From the NCBI GenBank assembly GCA_038747545.1, contig JBCDJT010000132.1:1-14265 (forward strand): a stretch of 14,265 bases of DNA. The letters are read 5' to 3'. Positions 1 to 6,972 of this stretch are shown in pieces. The translations under genes and the position numbers were made by a program. The DNA is from JBCCMF01 sp038747545 (GTDB taxonomy: Bacteria > Bacteroidota > Rhodothermia > Rhodothermales > JBCCMF01). Numbering within the stretch: position 1 is the stretch's first letter; every line of letters begins with the position of its first letter. The notes under the pieces are model-generated. The model saw only the letters and a list, made by a program, of their open reading frames with translations, searched no databases and was not told the DNA's origin.

Positions 1-80
1 CGAAGTCGTACTGCGCGCCAATGTAGTGGAAGTCGAGGCCGTCGGGCACGCCTTCGTCCCACCAGTCGGCGAAGCCCCGC
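1..80. repeat. Left arm of a perfect 80-bp inverted repeat
   Basis: The reverse complement of these 80 bases matches positions 148-227 at all 80 positions, checked base by base. The match stops sharply at position 81 against 147. The arm begins at the first base of the window, so it may extend further left. The right arm encodes protein sequence that fits the surrounding gene, so this left arm is the inverted copy. A fold-back of this kind at the very end of a sequence is typical of a chimeric read or contig end; a real inverted duplication is the alternative. Confidence 0.97.
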
Positions 81-976
81 CGCCTGTGCTCGTCGTGAAC
101 GGCTTCGACCGCGTGAGCGGGCCGGCACGGCTGGAGGCGGGCAGCCAGCGGGGCTTCGCCGACTGGTGGGACGAAGGCGTGCCCGACGGCCTCGACTTCC
201 ACTACATTGGCGCGCAGTACGACTTCGATATGTTCTCCGAGTGGCAGGACGACGACGCGCCTGGCCACGGAGCCAGCCATGGCACGCACGAGACGACGCG
301 CATAGCAGGCAACACCAAAGACTTCGTGCAGCTCCACGGCGATGCCATCCTGGCGGCGGGGTACAGCTTTGCCTCGGCCAGCGACGAGGCCGTGATGGCA
401 GGCCAAGTCAACCTCACCAGCTACGCCGCCGTCGACCTGCTGCTGGGCGAGGAGAAGCGCACGCCCTGGCCCAAGCCCACCCGTCCTCCTGCGTTCGAGG
501 CCATCCCGCTGGCCATGCAGAACGCGCTACGCAGCTACGCCCAGTCGGGAGGGCGGCTGTTTGTCTCTGGCGCCTACATCAGCACCGATTTGCTTGAGGG
601 GCGCCCCGCGAACGACCCAGCGCATGCCTTCGCCACCGAGGTGCTTCACATTCAGCACCGCACCAACCATGCGGCACAGACAGGCGAGGTCGTTGCCGTA
701 GGCGGTGCCGTCGTGCCTGCTGGTACGGCGCTTCGCTACAACGTAACGCGCGGCCCGCACCTGTACCGCGTGGAAGCACCCGACGCCCTTGAACCCGCTA
801 GCGGCTCGCCAGCCCAGACCGTCTTCCGCTATGCGGAGAACACAAAGAGCGCGGGCGTAGCGTTTCGCGGCAGCCACCGCGCCCTCACCCTTGGCTTCCC
901 CTTCGAAGCCGTGCCCGATCAGCAGATGCGGCACATGCTGATGCGGCACGTCCTCACCTACCTGCTTGGGCCGTGA
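2..976 (+). CDS. C-terminal part of a secreted 'xanthan lyase'-like protein (5' truncated)
   Basis: The frame is open from the first bases, so the 5' end is missing. A GTG at 26 lies inside the inverted-repeat arm and is not a credible start. Codons before about position 81 are an antisense copy of codons at 148-227 and are probably not real protein. From about position 87 the protein resembles large secreted Bacteroidota proteins annotated as xanthan lyase or golvesin-domain proteins. Visible motifs are VNGFDRVSGP, a DDDAPGHGAS stretch, IAGNT, and AGYSFASASDEAV. The later segment NALRSYAQSGGRLFVSGAYI looks like an alpha/beta, amidotransferase-like fold. The end HVLTYLLGP resembles the close of such a domain. 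No catalytic residues can be named. The gene converges on the response regulator, three bases from its stop. The family name is recalled from similarity, and actual xanthan cleavage is unproven. Confidence 0.6.
   Translation, partial: EVVLRANVVEVEAVGHAFVPPVGEAPPPVLVVNGFDRVSGPARLEAGSQRGFADWWDEGVPDGLDFHYIGAQYDFDMFSEWQDDDAPGHGASHGTHETTRIAGNTKDFVQLHGDAILAAGYSFASASDEAVMAGQVNLTSYAAVDLLLGEEKRTPWPKPTRPPAFEAIPLAMQNALRSYAQSGGRLFVSGAYISTDLLEGRPANDPAHAFATEVLHIQHRTNHAAQTGEVVAVGGAVVPAGTALRYNVTRGPHLYRVEAPDALEPASGSPAQTVFRYAENTKSAGVAFRGSHRALTLGFPFEAVPDQQMRHMLMRHVLTYLLGP
148..227. repeat. Right arm of the 80-bp inverted repeat (native copy)
   Basis: This is the exact reverse complement of positions 1-80, separated from it by a 67-base spacer (81-147). 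In the plus frame it encodes a stretch beginning around RGFADWWDEG and running through HYIGAQYDFD. That stretch fits the protein family on both sides, so this arm is the original and the left arm the copy. Confidence 0.97.
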
Positions 977-979
977 CGC

Positions 980-1624
980 CTACTTCTGCTTCTCCACGTA
1001 CTGCACGGCGCGCTGCATCAGCTCGGTAGCCGTGCTCAGGTTCAGCTTCTCCTTGATGCGGCTGCGGTACGACTCCACCGTTTTCACAGACAGGTGCAAG
1101 CGCTCAGCGATGATGCGCGTGTTGTGCCCTTGCCCGGTAAGCTCGAACACCTCCAACTCGCGGTCCGACAGCTCATCCAGTGGAGACAGGATACCGGGCT
1201 TGCGGCCACTGAGCATGCCCATCAGCAGGCGGTTGTGGATCTCCTCGCTGACATACACGCCCCCCGCCAGCACTTTCTGCAGCGCTTCAATGATGACATC
1301 CCCTGCCTCCATCTTCATCACGTAGCCGCGTGCCCCGGCGCGGATGACACGCTCAGCATACAGCGCCTCATCGTGCCGCGAGACCACGAGCACAGGCATC
1401 TTCGTATTCATGGCATTGATATGTTTGGCCAGCTCCAGCCCACTCATTCCAGGCAGCGAGATGTCGAGAATCGCCACGTCTGGATTCGCGTCGGCGAGGT
1501 TGTCCAGGGCTTCCTCGGCTGATGCCGCCTGCCCCACCACCTCGAAGTCGGGGTGGGTGTTGATGGTGAGCGCCAAGCCCTGGCGCATGAGCGGATGGTC
1601 GTCTACGAGATAGATGCGGTGCAT
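980..1624 (-). CDS. LuxR/NarL-family two-component response regulator
   Basis: A 214-residue cytoplasmic transcription factor. The N-terminal receiver domain (about 1-120) has the acidic pair D8-D9, phospho-acceptor D54 within AILDISLPGMSG, the switch residue S82 and the conserved K104 in GYVMKMEAG. A linker leads to a LuxR-type helix-turn-helix (about 147-208) with LSDRELEVFELTGQG, the recognition helix region LSVKTVESYRSRIKEKL and a closing helix. Length and layout match NarL/DegU regulators exactly. It starts at ATG 1624, ten bases after the kinase stop codon, so the two are surely one operon and partners. No strong Shine-Dalgarno is seen. The target genes are not evident. The family assignment is very secure; the signal and regulon are unknown. 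Confidence 0.95.
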   Translation of the reverse strand: MHRIYLVDDHPLMRQGLALTINTHPDFEVVGQAASAEEALDNLADANPDVAILDISLPGMSGLELAKHINAMNTKMPVLVVSRHDEALYAERVIRAGARGYVMKMEAGDVIIEALQKVLAGGVYVSEEIHNRLLMGMLSGRKPGILSPLDELSDRELEVFELTGQGHNTRIIAERLHLSVKTVESYRSRIKEKLNLSTATELMQRAVQYVEKQK

Positions 1625-1634
1625 AGGCGTTGTG

Positions 1635-3002
1635 CTACTCTGGTTGGGTCAGCGGGTTGACGAACGGGATATGGCATTGGATGGCGGTCCCTCCTTCGGC
1701 GCGGCGGTGGATTTCGAGGGTCCCCCCTAGCACACGTGCGCGGTGTTGCATAATACGCACACCGGACCCGCGTTCAGCAAGTGGTTTTTCGGTATAGCCG
1801 ATACCGTTATCGAGGATGTCGAGGGTGAGGTCGGCATCGGTGACGCACAGCCGCACCACCACGTGGATGGCCATGCCATGTTTCACGGCGTTGTTTACGG
1901 CTTCTTGCGCGATGCGGTACAAGTGCGTCGAGAGCGGGCCATCATCCACTTCGGGGAAGCCCTCTGACACAAACTCACAGTCGATCCCGAGCAAGTCGGT
2001 CGATTTTTGGGCGAGGCGGTCGAGGGCGGTGACGAGGCCAAACGCCTCTAGGTCAACGGGCATCAGCCCACGCGAGAGCATGCGGGCTTGCTGATCGGCT
2101 TGGGTGATGAGCTGGGTGATGTCGTCCAACTGCTCGGGCTGGATGTGCCCTTGCGCCCGCCGCTGATGCGCCAAGTTACGGGTGATGAGGCCAATGCCCG
2201 TGAGCATCTGCCCGAGGCCGTCGTGTAGGTCTTGCCCGATGCGTTGCCGCTCGTTTTCGCTGGCGCGCAGCACCTCTTGCTCCAGGGCCAGCTGCTCGCT
2301 CACGTCGCGCACCGACAGAATGTTGATGATGGTGCCATGCACGCGGATGCGTGTGAGCAATAAATCGAAGGGAAACGTATGCCCATCGGTACGGCGGCCT
2401 ACCAGCTCGATATGCTGGCCCGGCGGCTGATCTTCCATGGCAGCGAGGTGCTGCTTGAAGAGTACCCACTGCGTCTGCGGCAGTAGTTCGGAGAAAGACT
2501 CCCCCGCCATCGTCTTGGTGGTAGCTTGGAAAATGACCTCTGCTGCGTGATTCAGCGCCGTGATGTTCAAAAACTCATCGAGCAACACGATGCCATCGCC
2601 CACAGCGTCGATAACGGCTTGCTCAATGGCGAGCTGCTCCACGTAGGCCTGGCGCTCTAGCACACGCGCTTGCCAGAATGGCAGCTGTGCCTGCACCGTC
2701 TCAGGCGTTAGCGGCTCCAGGCGCAGGTCATCGAATACCTTGGCCCACTTGGCTGGTGGGGAGGCGCCGGGCGAAGCCTGCCACGCTGCCCCGTCGATGA
2801 ACGCGACGCTCCACCCGTCCGTCCACGGCAGTTGCCGAGGTAGCGCCGGTGGGTTGTGCCAGATGTACACGTTGGCATGCGGCGGTGGCGCATCCGGCAT
2901 GCTGTGCGTAACGGTATACCCCACCGCCCGCATGGCGCTGCAGGCAGGAGCCACAGCATTGGCATCGGCAGCCATGATATGGATACGCATACGCGCTCGC
3001 AC
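1635..3002 (-). CDS. PAS-domain sensor histidine kinase (NarX/DegS, HisKA_3 type)
   Basis: A 455-residue kinase read from GTG 3002; an in-frame ATG at 2990 gives 451 residues and is equally plausible. No transmembrane segment is visible, so it is probably cytoplasmic. Residues about 1-115 look like a degenerate receiver-like fold. A PAS domain spans about 125-235 (VIDAVGDGIVLLDEFLNITALN onwards). The dimerisation helix has ENERQRIGQDLHDGLGQ with phospho-acceptor H260, typical of HisKA_3. The GHKL ATPase domain has the N box around EAVNNAVKHG (368-376), the G1 box DNGIG (398-402) and the G2 region GSGVRIMQHRA (412-422). It lies directly upstream of the response regulator and should phosphorylate it. 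The PAS ligand or cofactor cannot be predicted from this sequence. Confidence 0.94.
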   Translation of the reverse strand: MRARMRIHIMAADANAVAPACSAMRAVGYTVTHSMPDAPPPHANVYIWHNPPALPRQLPWTDGWSVAFIDGAAWQASPGASPPAKWAKVFDDLRLEPLTPETVQAQLPFWQARVLERQAYVEQLAIEQAVIDAVGDGIVLLDEFLNITALNHAAEVIFQATTKTMAGESFSELLPQTQWVLFKQHLAAMEDQPPGQHIELVGRRTDGHTFPFDLLLTRIRVHGTIINILSVRDVSEQLALEQEVLRASENERQRIGQDLHDGLGQMLTGIGLITRNLAHQRRAQGHIQPEQLDDITQLITQADQQARMLSRGLMPVDLEAFGLVTALDRLAQKSTDLLGIDCEFVSEGFPEVDDGPLSTHLYRIAQEAVNNAVKHGMAIHVVVRLCVTDADLTLDILDNGIGYTEKPLAERGSGVRIMQHRARVLGGTLEIHRRAEGGTAIQCHIPFVNPLTQPE

Positions 3003-3251
3003 GGTCTCGCAAGAGGGTAACGCCGCCTAAGCCGCTCCTTCAGGGTGATCACCGTGGGCGCTTGGCGGAAAAGTCGATCATGAGGTGGCCTAGAATATAG
3101 CGCGGTTGCTCCACTGATACTGCAGGGAAAAGCCCCGTACTGTGGCCCCGCGGATCTCTTTGTATACGCTGGTGTTGGGCGTTTTTGAGGCTACCGCCGT
3201 GCCCATTCCGCCGTATCTTGCCTATTCATCTCACCTGCCGCTGCCGACTCC
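3003..3251. other. Divergent intergenic region between kinase and divIVA-like gene
   Basis: No gene of 249 bases or less is credible here. The region must carry promoters for both divergent units. It contains a minus-strand TATATT (3099-3094) that could be a -10 box for the kinase operon, a 10-bp palindrome GGTGATCACC (3044-3053) in the kinase leader, and the CGTATCTTG element (3212-3220) before the divIVA-like gene. No convincing -35 box accompanies either -10 candidate. Confidence 0.5.
3212..3238 (+). promoter_or_regulatory. Candidate promoter/leader element of divIVA-like gene (shared with hmgA)
   Basis: CGTATCTTG at 3212-3220 and TCACCTGC at 3231-3238 lie 13 bases before the divIVA-like ATG. 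The same two blocks, with the same 10-base separation, precede hmgA at 8285-8311, 16 bases from its ATG. TATCTT is a fair -10 hexamer and resembles the Bacteroidota TAnnTTTG box. No good -35 sequence is seen, so the promoter role is inferred. Confidence 0.4.
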
Positions 3252-4241
3252 ATGCGCCTCTCGCCGCTCGACATCCGCAAACAAGATTTCTCGAAAGGCT
3301 TCCGGGGCTACGACCCCACCGAAGTCCAGGCTTTCCTTCAGATGATGGCCACGCAATGGTCCGAGGTGCAGGAAGAGCAACGCCGCCATGAGGAGGAAAT
3401 CAACAACCTCAAGAACAAGCTCGCCCACTACGAGCGCGTGGAGGAAGCGCTGCAAGAGGCCCTACAAATTGCCCGTGAGAGCACGCGTCGCGCCATCGAC
3501 AGCGCGGAGCAGCGCGCGCAGATGATCATTGACGATGCCGAGCAGCGGGCCAGCGAGATCACGCGGCAAGCCGAGATCTCCCGCCACCAGCTCAAGGCCG
3601 AAGCGGCCAACCTCAGCAACCGCCGCAACGAGATCGTGGCGCGCCTGCGGGCCTTCCTCCTCTCCGAGATGGAAGTGCTGGCGCACTACGAAGGCGACGA
3701 CCCTATCGGCTTCATCAAGCTGCTGCCTTCCGACCAAGCACGCGTAGAGGCCTCACGGGGCGCCCCAGCATATGCACTCACCGAAGGCGCCGCAGCTGTG
3801 CCGCCTCCTCCGCCCCAGCCTGCGGAAGCTGCACCAGAAGTCATTGATGCCGAAGCCGAGGCCCTGCCTGATCCTGTTCTCCCAGTGCCAGCGCCTCCAC
3901 CTACTCCTGCTCCTGTAGAGACTGAGCCCGCCCATGTAGTCCCCGAGCCGCAGCCTGCCGAGGCGACACCTGCTGCCGAGACGCCGGCCCTGGCTGAGAC
4001 GCCCTCCGAAGTCCCCAGTGCCGCACCTGTCGCCGACAGTGTTGCCGAAGCCCCCGCTGCGCAGCCCGACGCCGCGCCAGCACCCGAGGTAGCCCCAACG
4101 CCAGAGGCCCCCAAACCATGGGTCAAGCGCTCCGTGTTTGCGGCCTCGCCTCCCTCTTCACCTGGCAAGCCCGATCAGCCGCGTGTGACCGCTTCGCTTG
4201 AGGAAATCGAAAAGATCCAGCGGATTCTGGAAGACCTGTAA
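3252..4241 (+). CDS. DivIVA-domain protein with long Pro/Ala-rich tail
   Basis: A 329-residue cytoplasmic protein. Residues 1-65 match the DivIVA N-terminal membrane-binding domain: MRLSPLDIRKQDFSKGFRGY has the equivalents of Bacillus F17 and R18, followed by DPTEVQAFL. A heptad-rich coiled coil covers about 28-145 and should drive oligomerisation. Residues about 170-310 are a low-complexity Pro/Ala/Glu linker. The end, SLEEIEKIQRILEDL (315-329), is a predicted amphipathic helix, probably a partner-binding motif. DivIVA proteins bind negatively curved membrane at division sites and poles and recruit division, growth or chromosome-segregation factors. The ATG at 3252 fits the family's usual N-terminus exactly. 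The gene is followed after 63 bases by the nucleoside phosphorylase on the same strand. The family call is secure; the role in this Gram-negative lineage is unknown. Confidence 0.9.
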   Translation: MRLSPLDIRKQDFSKGFRGYDPTEVQAFLQMMATQWSEVQEEQRRHEEEINNLKNKLAHYERVEEALQEALQIARESTRRAIDSAEQRAQMIIDDAEQRASEITRQAEISRHQLKAEAANLSNRRNEIVARLRAFLLSEMEVLAHYEGDDPIGFIKLLPSDQARVEASRGAPAYALTEGAAAVPPPPPQPAEAAPEVIDAEAEALPDPVLPVPAPPPTPAPVETEPAHVVPEPQPAEATPAAETPALAETPSEVPSAAPVADSVAEAPAAQPDAAPAPEVAPTPEAPKPWVKRSVFAASPPSSPGKPDQPRVTASLEEIEKIQRILEDL

Positions 4242-4304
4242 TGCTTCGCTGAGGCTGCCCTGCATGCCTTGCTGTTCTGCCCTCCACAATGATCCCGCAC
4301 TTTC

Positions 4305-5144
4305 GTGGCCCAGTCCCCTTCCTATCCCGAGCAAGTCGCCGCAGCGGTGGCTCATCTCCACGCGCAAACCGACCTGCGCCCTGTTATCGGCATTGTGCTT
4401 GGCACAGGCTTGGGTGCGCTGGCTGAGGAAATAGACATTGCCGTAAGCCTAGACTACGAGACGCTGCCGCACTTCCCCCTCTCCACGGTGGAGTCCCACC
4501 ACGGGCGGCTGCTCGTTGGCCACCTGGGCGGTGTACCTGTATTGGCCATGCAAGGGCGCTTCCACTTGTACGAAGGCTACTCGGCCCAAGAGATCACTTT
4601 CCCGATCCGCGTCTTCGGCGCGTTCGGCATCGACACGGTGCTGATCTCTAACGCGGCCGGCGGCATGAACCCCTTGTTTCGGCGGGGCGACCTCATGCTG
4701 ACGACCGACCATATCAACCTGCAAGGCGTCAATCCGCTGGAGGGGCCGAACGTAGATGCTTGGGGACCGCGCTTTCCCGACATGAGCGAGCCGTACGATG
4801 TAGCGCTGCGCAATACGGCCGAGCGGCTTGCCCTTGACCTAGGCATCAAGCTGCAGCAAGGCGTCTATGTGTCCGTGACAGGCCCCAACTTGGAGACCAA
4901 AGCAGAATACCGGTTTCTGCGGCTCATTGGGGCCGATGTGGTCGGCATGAGCACGGTGCCCGAGGTGATTGTGGCGCGCCACATGGGGCTACGCGTGCTG
5001 GCACTCTCGGTGGTGACGGACGAGTGTTTCCCCGACGCGCTTGAGCCTGTGTCTATCCAAGATGTCCTGGCGGCGGCGGCAGAAGCCGAGCCCAACCTGA
5101 CCGCGCTGACCAAGGCGCTGGTTAGCCACATCGCGGCGCGCTGA
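4305..5144 (+). CDS. punA: Purine nucleoside phosphorylase, trimeric PNP-I family
   Basis: A 279-residue cytoplasmic enzyme that cleaves purine nucleosides with phosphate to the free base and pentose-1-phosphate (purine salvage). Family motifs are the phosphate loop GTGLG (33-37), GRFHLYEGY with H87 and Y89, SNAAGGMNP (116-123), GDLMLTTDHIN, GPNLETKAEY with E197 (equivalent to human E201), and GMSTVPEVIVARH (214-226). D239 stands where human PNP has N243, a base-specificity residue. The start is GTG 4305; an in-frame TGA at 4290-4292 excludes any start further upstream. No Shine-Dalgarno is seen. It may be co-transcribed with the divIVA-like gene, and it converges on the lipoprotein gene with six bases between stops. 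The family is certain; exact base preference is not. Confidence 0.95.
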   Translation: MAQSPSYPEQVAAAVAHLHAQTDLRPVIGIVLGTGLGALAEEIDIAVSLDYETLPHFPLSTVESHHGRLLVGHLGGVPVLAMQGRFHLYEGYSAQEITFPIRVFGAFGIDTVLISNAAGGMNPLFRRGDLMLTTDHINLQGVNPLEGPNVDAWGPRFPDMSEPYDVALRNTAERLALDLGIKLQQGVYVSVTGPNLETKAEYRFLRLIGADVVGMSTVPEVIVARHMGLRVLALSVVTDECFPDALEPVSIQDVLAAAAEAEPNLTALTKALVSHIAAR

Positions 5145-5150
5145 CACCGT

Positions 5151-6251
5151 TCAGCTTACGTCGTCGTCTTGCTCCTCCTCGCGGAGCGCCAGCGTGCCCA
5201 TCTGGTGCGTGTCGCGGTCGATGCGGTCGTTCCAGCGGCTGTTGCCACGGCGGTTGCCGCGGTAGTACTCGAAGCTCGCTCCGTTGCCCGACTCTAGCAC
5301 GCGCAGCACGCCTTGCACCACGTACTCGCGCCGCTCGCGCCACAAGACCTCTACTTCGACTTCGTAGAGCTTCGTCTCGGGGTCGTATACCCACGCGTCG
5401 ATGTACGCCGTCACGCGGGGTTGGCGGTCGGAGAGGCGGCTGCTGAGTTGCGCCGCGGCCTGTTGCACGAAGTACATCACCTCATCGGCACGCTCCTCTT
5501 CGGTCTTGATCTTGACCTCAGCCACGACCGTCTCTAGCCACGACGGCTGGTCGCCCGCGCCTACGTAGACATCTACGCCTACCTCTGCGCGGCTCTCGTC
5601 GAGGAGTGCGGAGCGCAGGAAGAACTCGAAGTCCGTATACCCATCGAGTTGGTCGACGCGGAACGCCGTCTGCCGCCCGAAGCGACGGATAGGCACAGTG
5701 ACCGTGCTCTCGTCTTTGCGGCCCTCGATGTAGAACTCCAGGTAGCCGTTGAGCGCTGCCGTCCGGGGCAGGGCTTCCCACAGGCTATCCGTGCCAAACA
5801 CCTGCCGTTCACGGGCTACTTGCACCGTGTACCGTCCCCCTTCGTACCCCCGACTGCCGGGATAGTCGAGGTCGAGCGTAGAGGCAGAGCGCTTGGGCGA
5901 TGCCGTGACGGCTTGCTGCTCGCATACTGCCGCCTCGCCGATGGCAGCACAGGCCTCCACGAGGATGCGCGCATAGCTGCCGAGATCGGCATCCGCGATG
6001 ACCAGCAGGCTGTCGGTGGTTGTAGCGAGGGTGTCTTGCTGGGCGTTGAGGGCCCAGTAGCGCACCCCCTGGAGGCTGTCGGGGACGGGGGCTTCACCAA
6101 AGGCGGCATCATCAAACACATCGAGATGGACGTGCAGCGTGTCCCACCCCTGGCGCTCTATGTTCAATTGGGCGCGGTAGTCAGCGGGCGTTGAGCATGC
6201 CCCCAAGCCGAGCATGAACAGACAGCAGCCAAAGCCAACGATTCGGGGCAC
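5151..6251 (-). CDS. Putative lipoprotein of unknown function
   Basis: A 366-residue protein that I do not recognise. It starts at GTG 6251, as no in-frame ATG precedes the signal sequence. Residues 1-19 form a lipoprotein signal: a short hydrophobic run ending in LGAC, with C19 as the expected lipidated cysteine. The mature protein is rich in beta-strand-like segments and acidic residues. It contains stretches such as LNGYLEFYIEGR and LDGYTDFEFFLR in the middle, then a part (about 250-330) with alternating charged and hydrophobic residues, EVEVEVLWRERREYVVQGVL. It ends in a strongly acidic tail, EEEQDDD. Two further cysteines occur near residues 105-115. It lies 67 bases downstream of the Nudix gene on the same strand. 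It is probably an envelope protein anchored in a membrane facing the periplasm. No catalytic motif is visible. Confidence 0.8.
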   Translation of the reverse strand: MPRIVGFGCCLFMLGLGACSTPADYRAQLNIERQGWDTLHVHLDVFDDAAFGEAPVPDSLQGVRYWALNAQQDTLATTTDSLLVIADADLGSYARILVEACAAIGEAAVCEQQAVTASPKRSASTLDLDYPGSRGYEGGRYTVQVARERQVFGTDSLWEALPRTAALNGYLEFYIEGRKDESTVTVPIRRFGRQTAFRVDQLDGYTDFEFFLRSALLDESRAEVGVDVYVGAGDQPSWLETVVAEVKIKTEEERADEVMYFVQQAAAQLSSRLSDRQPRVTAYIDAWVYDPETKLYEVEVEVLWRERREYVVQGVLRVLESGNGASFEYYRGNRRGNSRWNDRIDRDTHQMGTLALREEEQDDDVS

Positions 6252-6318
6252 TGTAGCACAATGCAGATGAAACAGACGAAGCCCTCAACGCAGGCGAAGG
6301 CAGCAGGTTACAGGTATG

Positions 6319-6864
6319 CTAATTTTTTATCATGCCCATGTGTAGGGCCCAAAAGAGCAAGGCTACATGCATGCCGTGAACAAAGGGCGGTCGGCCGGCC
6401 TGCGCGATGAAGTCGCCGGGAGTGACGCGATGGACGCGCAGTTCCTCTTGCGCATCTAGCACTGCGTCTTGCACACGCACAGCATCGGTGGCCACAAACA
6501 GGTGCGCCCACACATCAGCTTTGCTGGGTTCAGGGGCCAAGCTGCCCATGTGATACCAGGTGTCGGCACGGTAGCCCGTCTCCTCCAGCAGCTCGCGTTG
6601 CGCGGCCTCGAAGGCGTCCTCTCCCGGGTCAATCATGCCCGAGGGGCACTCCCACGTCACGTGCCCTATGCCATTCCGATACTGCTCTACCAGCACAACC
6701 TCGCCCTGATGTGTCTGGCACAACACCGAAACATAGCTGGGGTACTCGACCACATAGAAATCGTCGAGCTCATAGCCTTCGGGCGAGCGGAGGGCATCGC
6801 GGCGCACGCGCATCCAACGATTGTCGAGCACCAGCTCGGTCCCGAGGCGGGTCCACTTCTTCAT
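6319..6864 (-). CDS. Nudix hydrolase, ADP-ribose pyrophosphatase-like
   Basis: A 181-residue cytoplasmic enzyme. The complete Nudix box runs from G76 to Y98, with E82 and the catalytic core REL-L-EETGY (R90, E91, E94, E95), which binds Mg2+ and hydrolyses nucleoside diphosphates linked to another moiety. The N-terminus MKKWTRLGTELVLDNRWMRV matches the usual ADP-ribose pyrophosphatase opening. This supports ATG 6864, which has an AAGG sequence five bases upstream. The frame stays open much further upstream, but those residues are antisense to hppD or its leader and do not fit the family. The loop after the box reads PEPSKAD, not the common SPG type, so substrate may differ from ADP-ribose. The gene is divergent from hppD across 108 bases and is followed by the lipoprotein gene. 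Confidence 0.92.
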   Translation of the reverse strand: MKKWTRLGTELVLDNRWMRVRRDALRSPEGYELDDFYVVEYPSYVSVLCQTHQGEVVLVEQYRNGIGHVTWECPSGMIDPGEDAFEAAQRELLEETGYRADTWYHMGSLAPEPSKADVWAHLFVATDAVRVQDAVLDAQEELRVHRVTPGDFIAQAGRPPFVHGMHVALLFWALHMGMIKN

Positions 6865-6950
6865 ACGAACCTTGACAATGACAGGGAGGCGCACGGAACG
6901 TACGGCGTCGTTGGGGTGTTTTCCCATTTCCCGGAAGCCCTTCCAGTCCT

Positions 6951-6967
6951 CTAAATACATAATTTTG
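6951..6967. promoter_or_regulatory. AT-rich divergent promoter patch, nudix/hppD
   Basis: In the 108-base gap between the Nudix and hppD starts, this 17-base patch is strikingly AT-rich against a GC-rich background. On the plus strand, TAATTTTG (6960-6967) matches the Bacteroidota TAnnTTTG -7 consensus and CATAAT (6958-6963) is close to TATAAT. On the minus strand it offers TATGTA and TATTTA hexamers for the Nudix gene. The box lies only five bases before the hppD ATG. No clear -33 TTG was found. Confidence 0.45.
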
Positions 6968-6972
6968 CCGTC

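Noticed and set aside
3044..3053. Perfect 10-bp palindrome GGTGATCACC in the kinase leader
   Set aside because: A 10-bp palindrome is expected several times by chance in a window of this size, and no second half-site or known operator consensus supports it.
3142..3391. Small plus-strand open frames upstream of the divIVA-like gene
   Set aside because: They overlap the divIVA-like start in other frames, show no start-site signal and have no plausible protein composition.
3686..4168. Ala/Gly-rich minus-strand open frame
   Set aside because: It is the antisense of the Pro/Ala-rich linker of the DivIVA protein; low complexity explains it.
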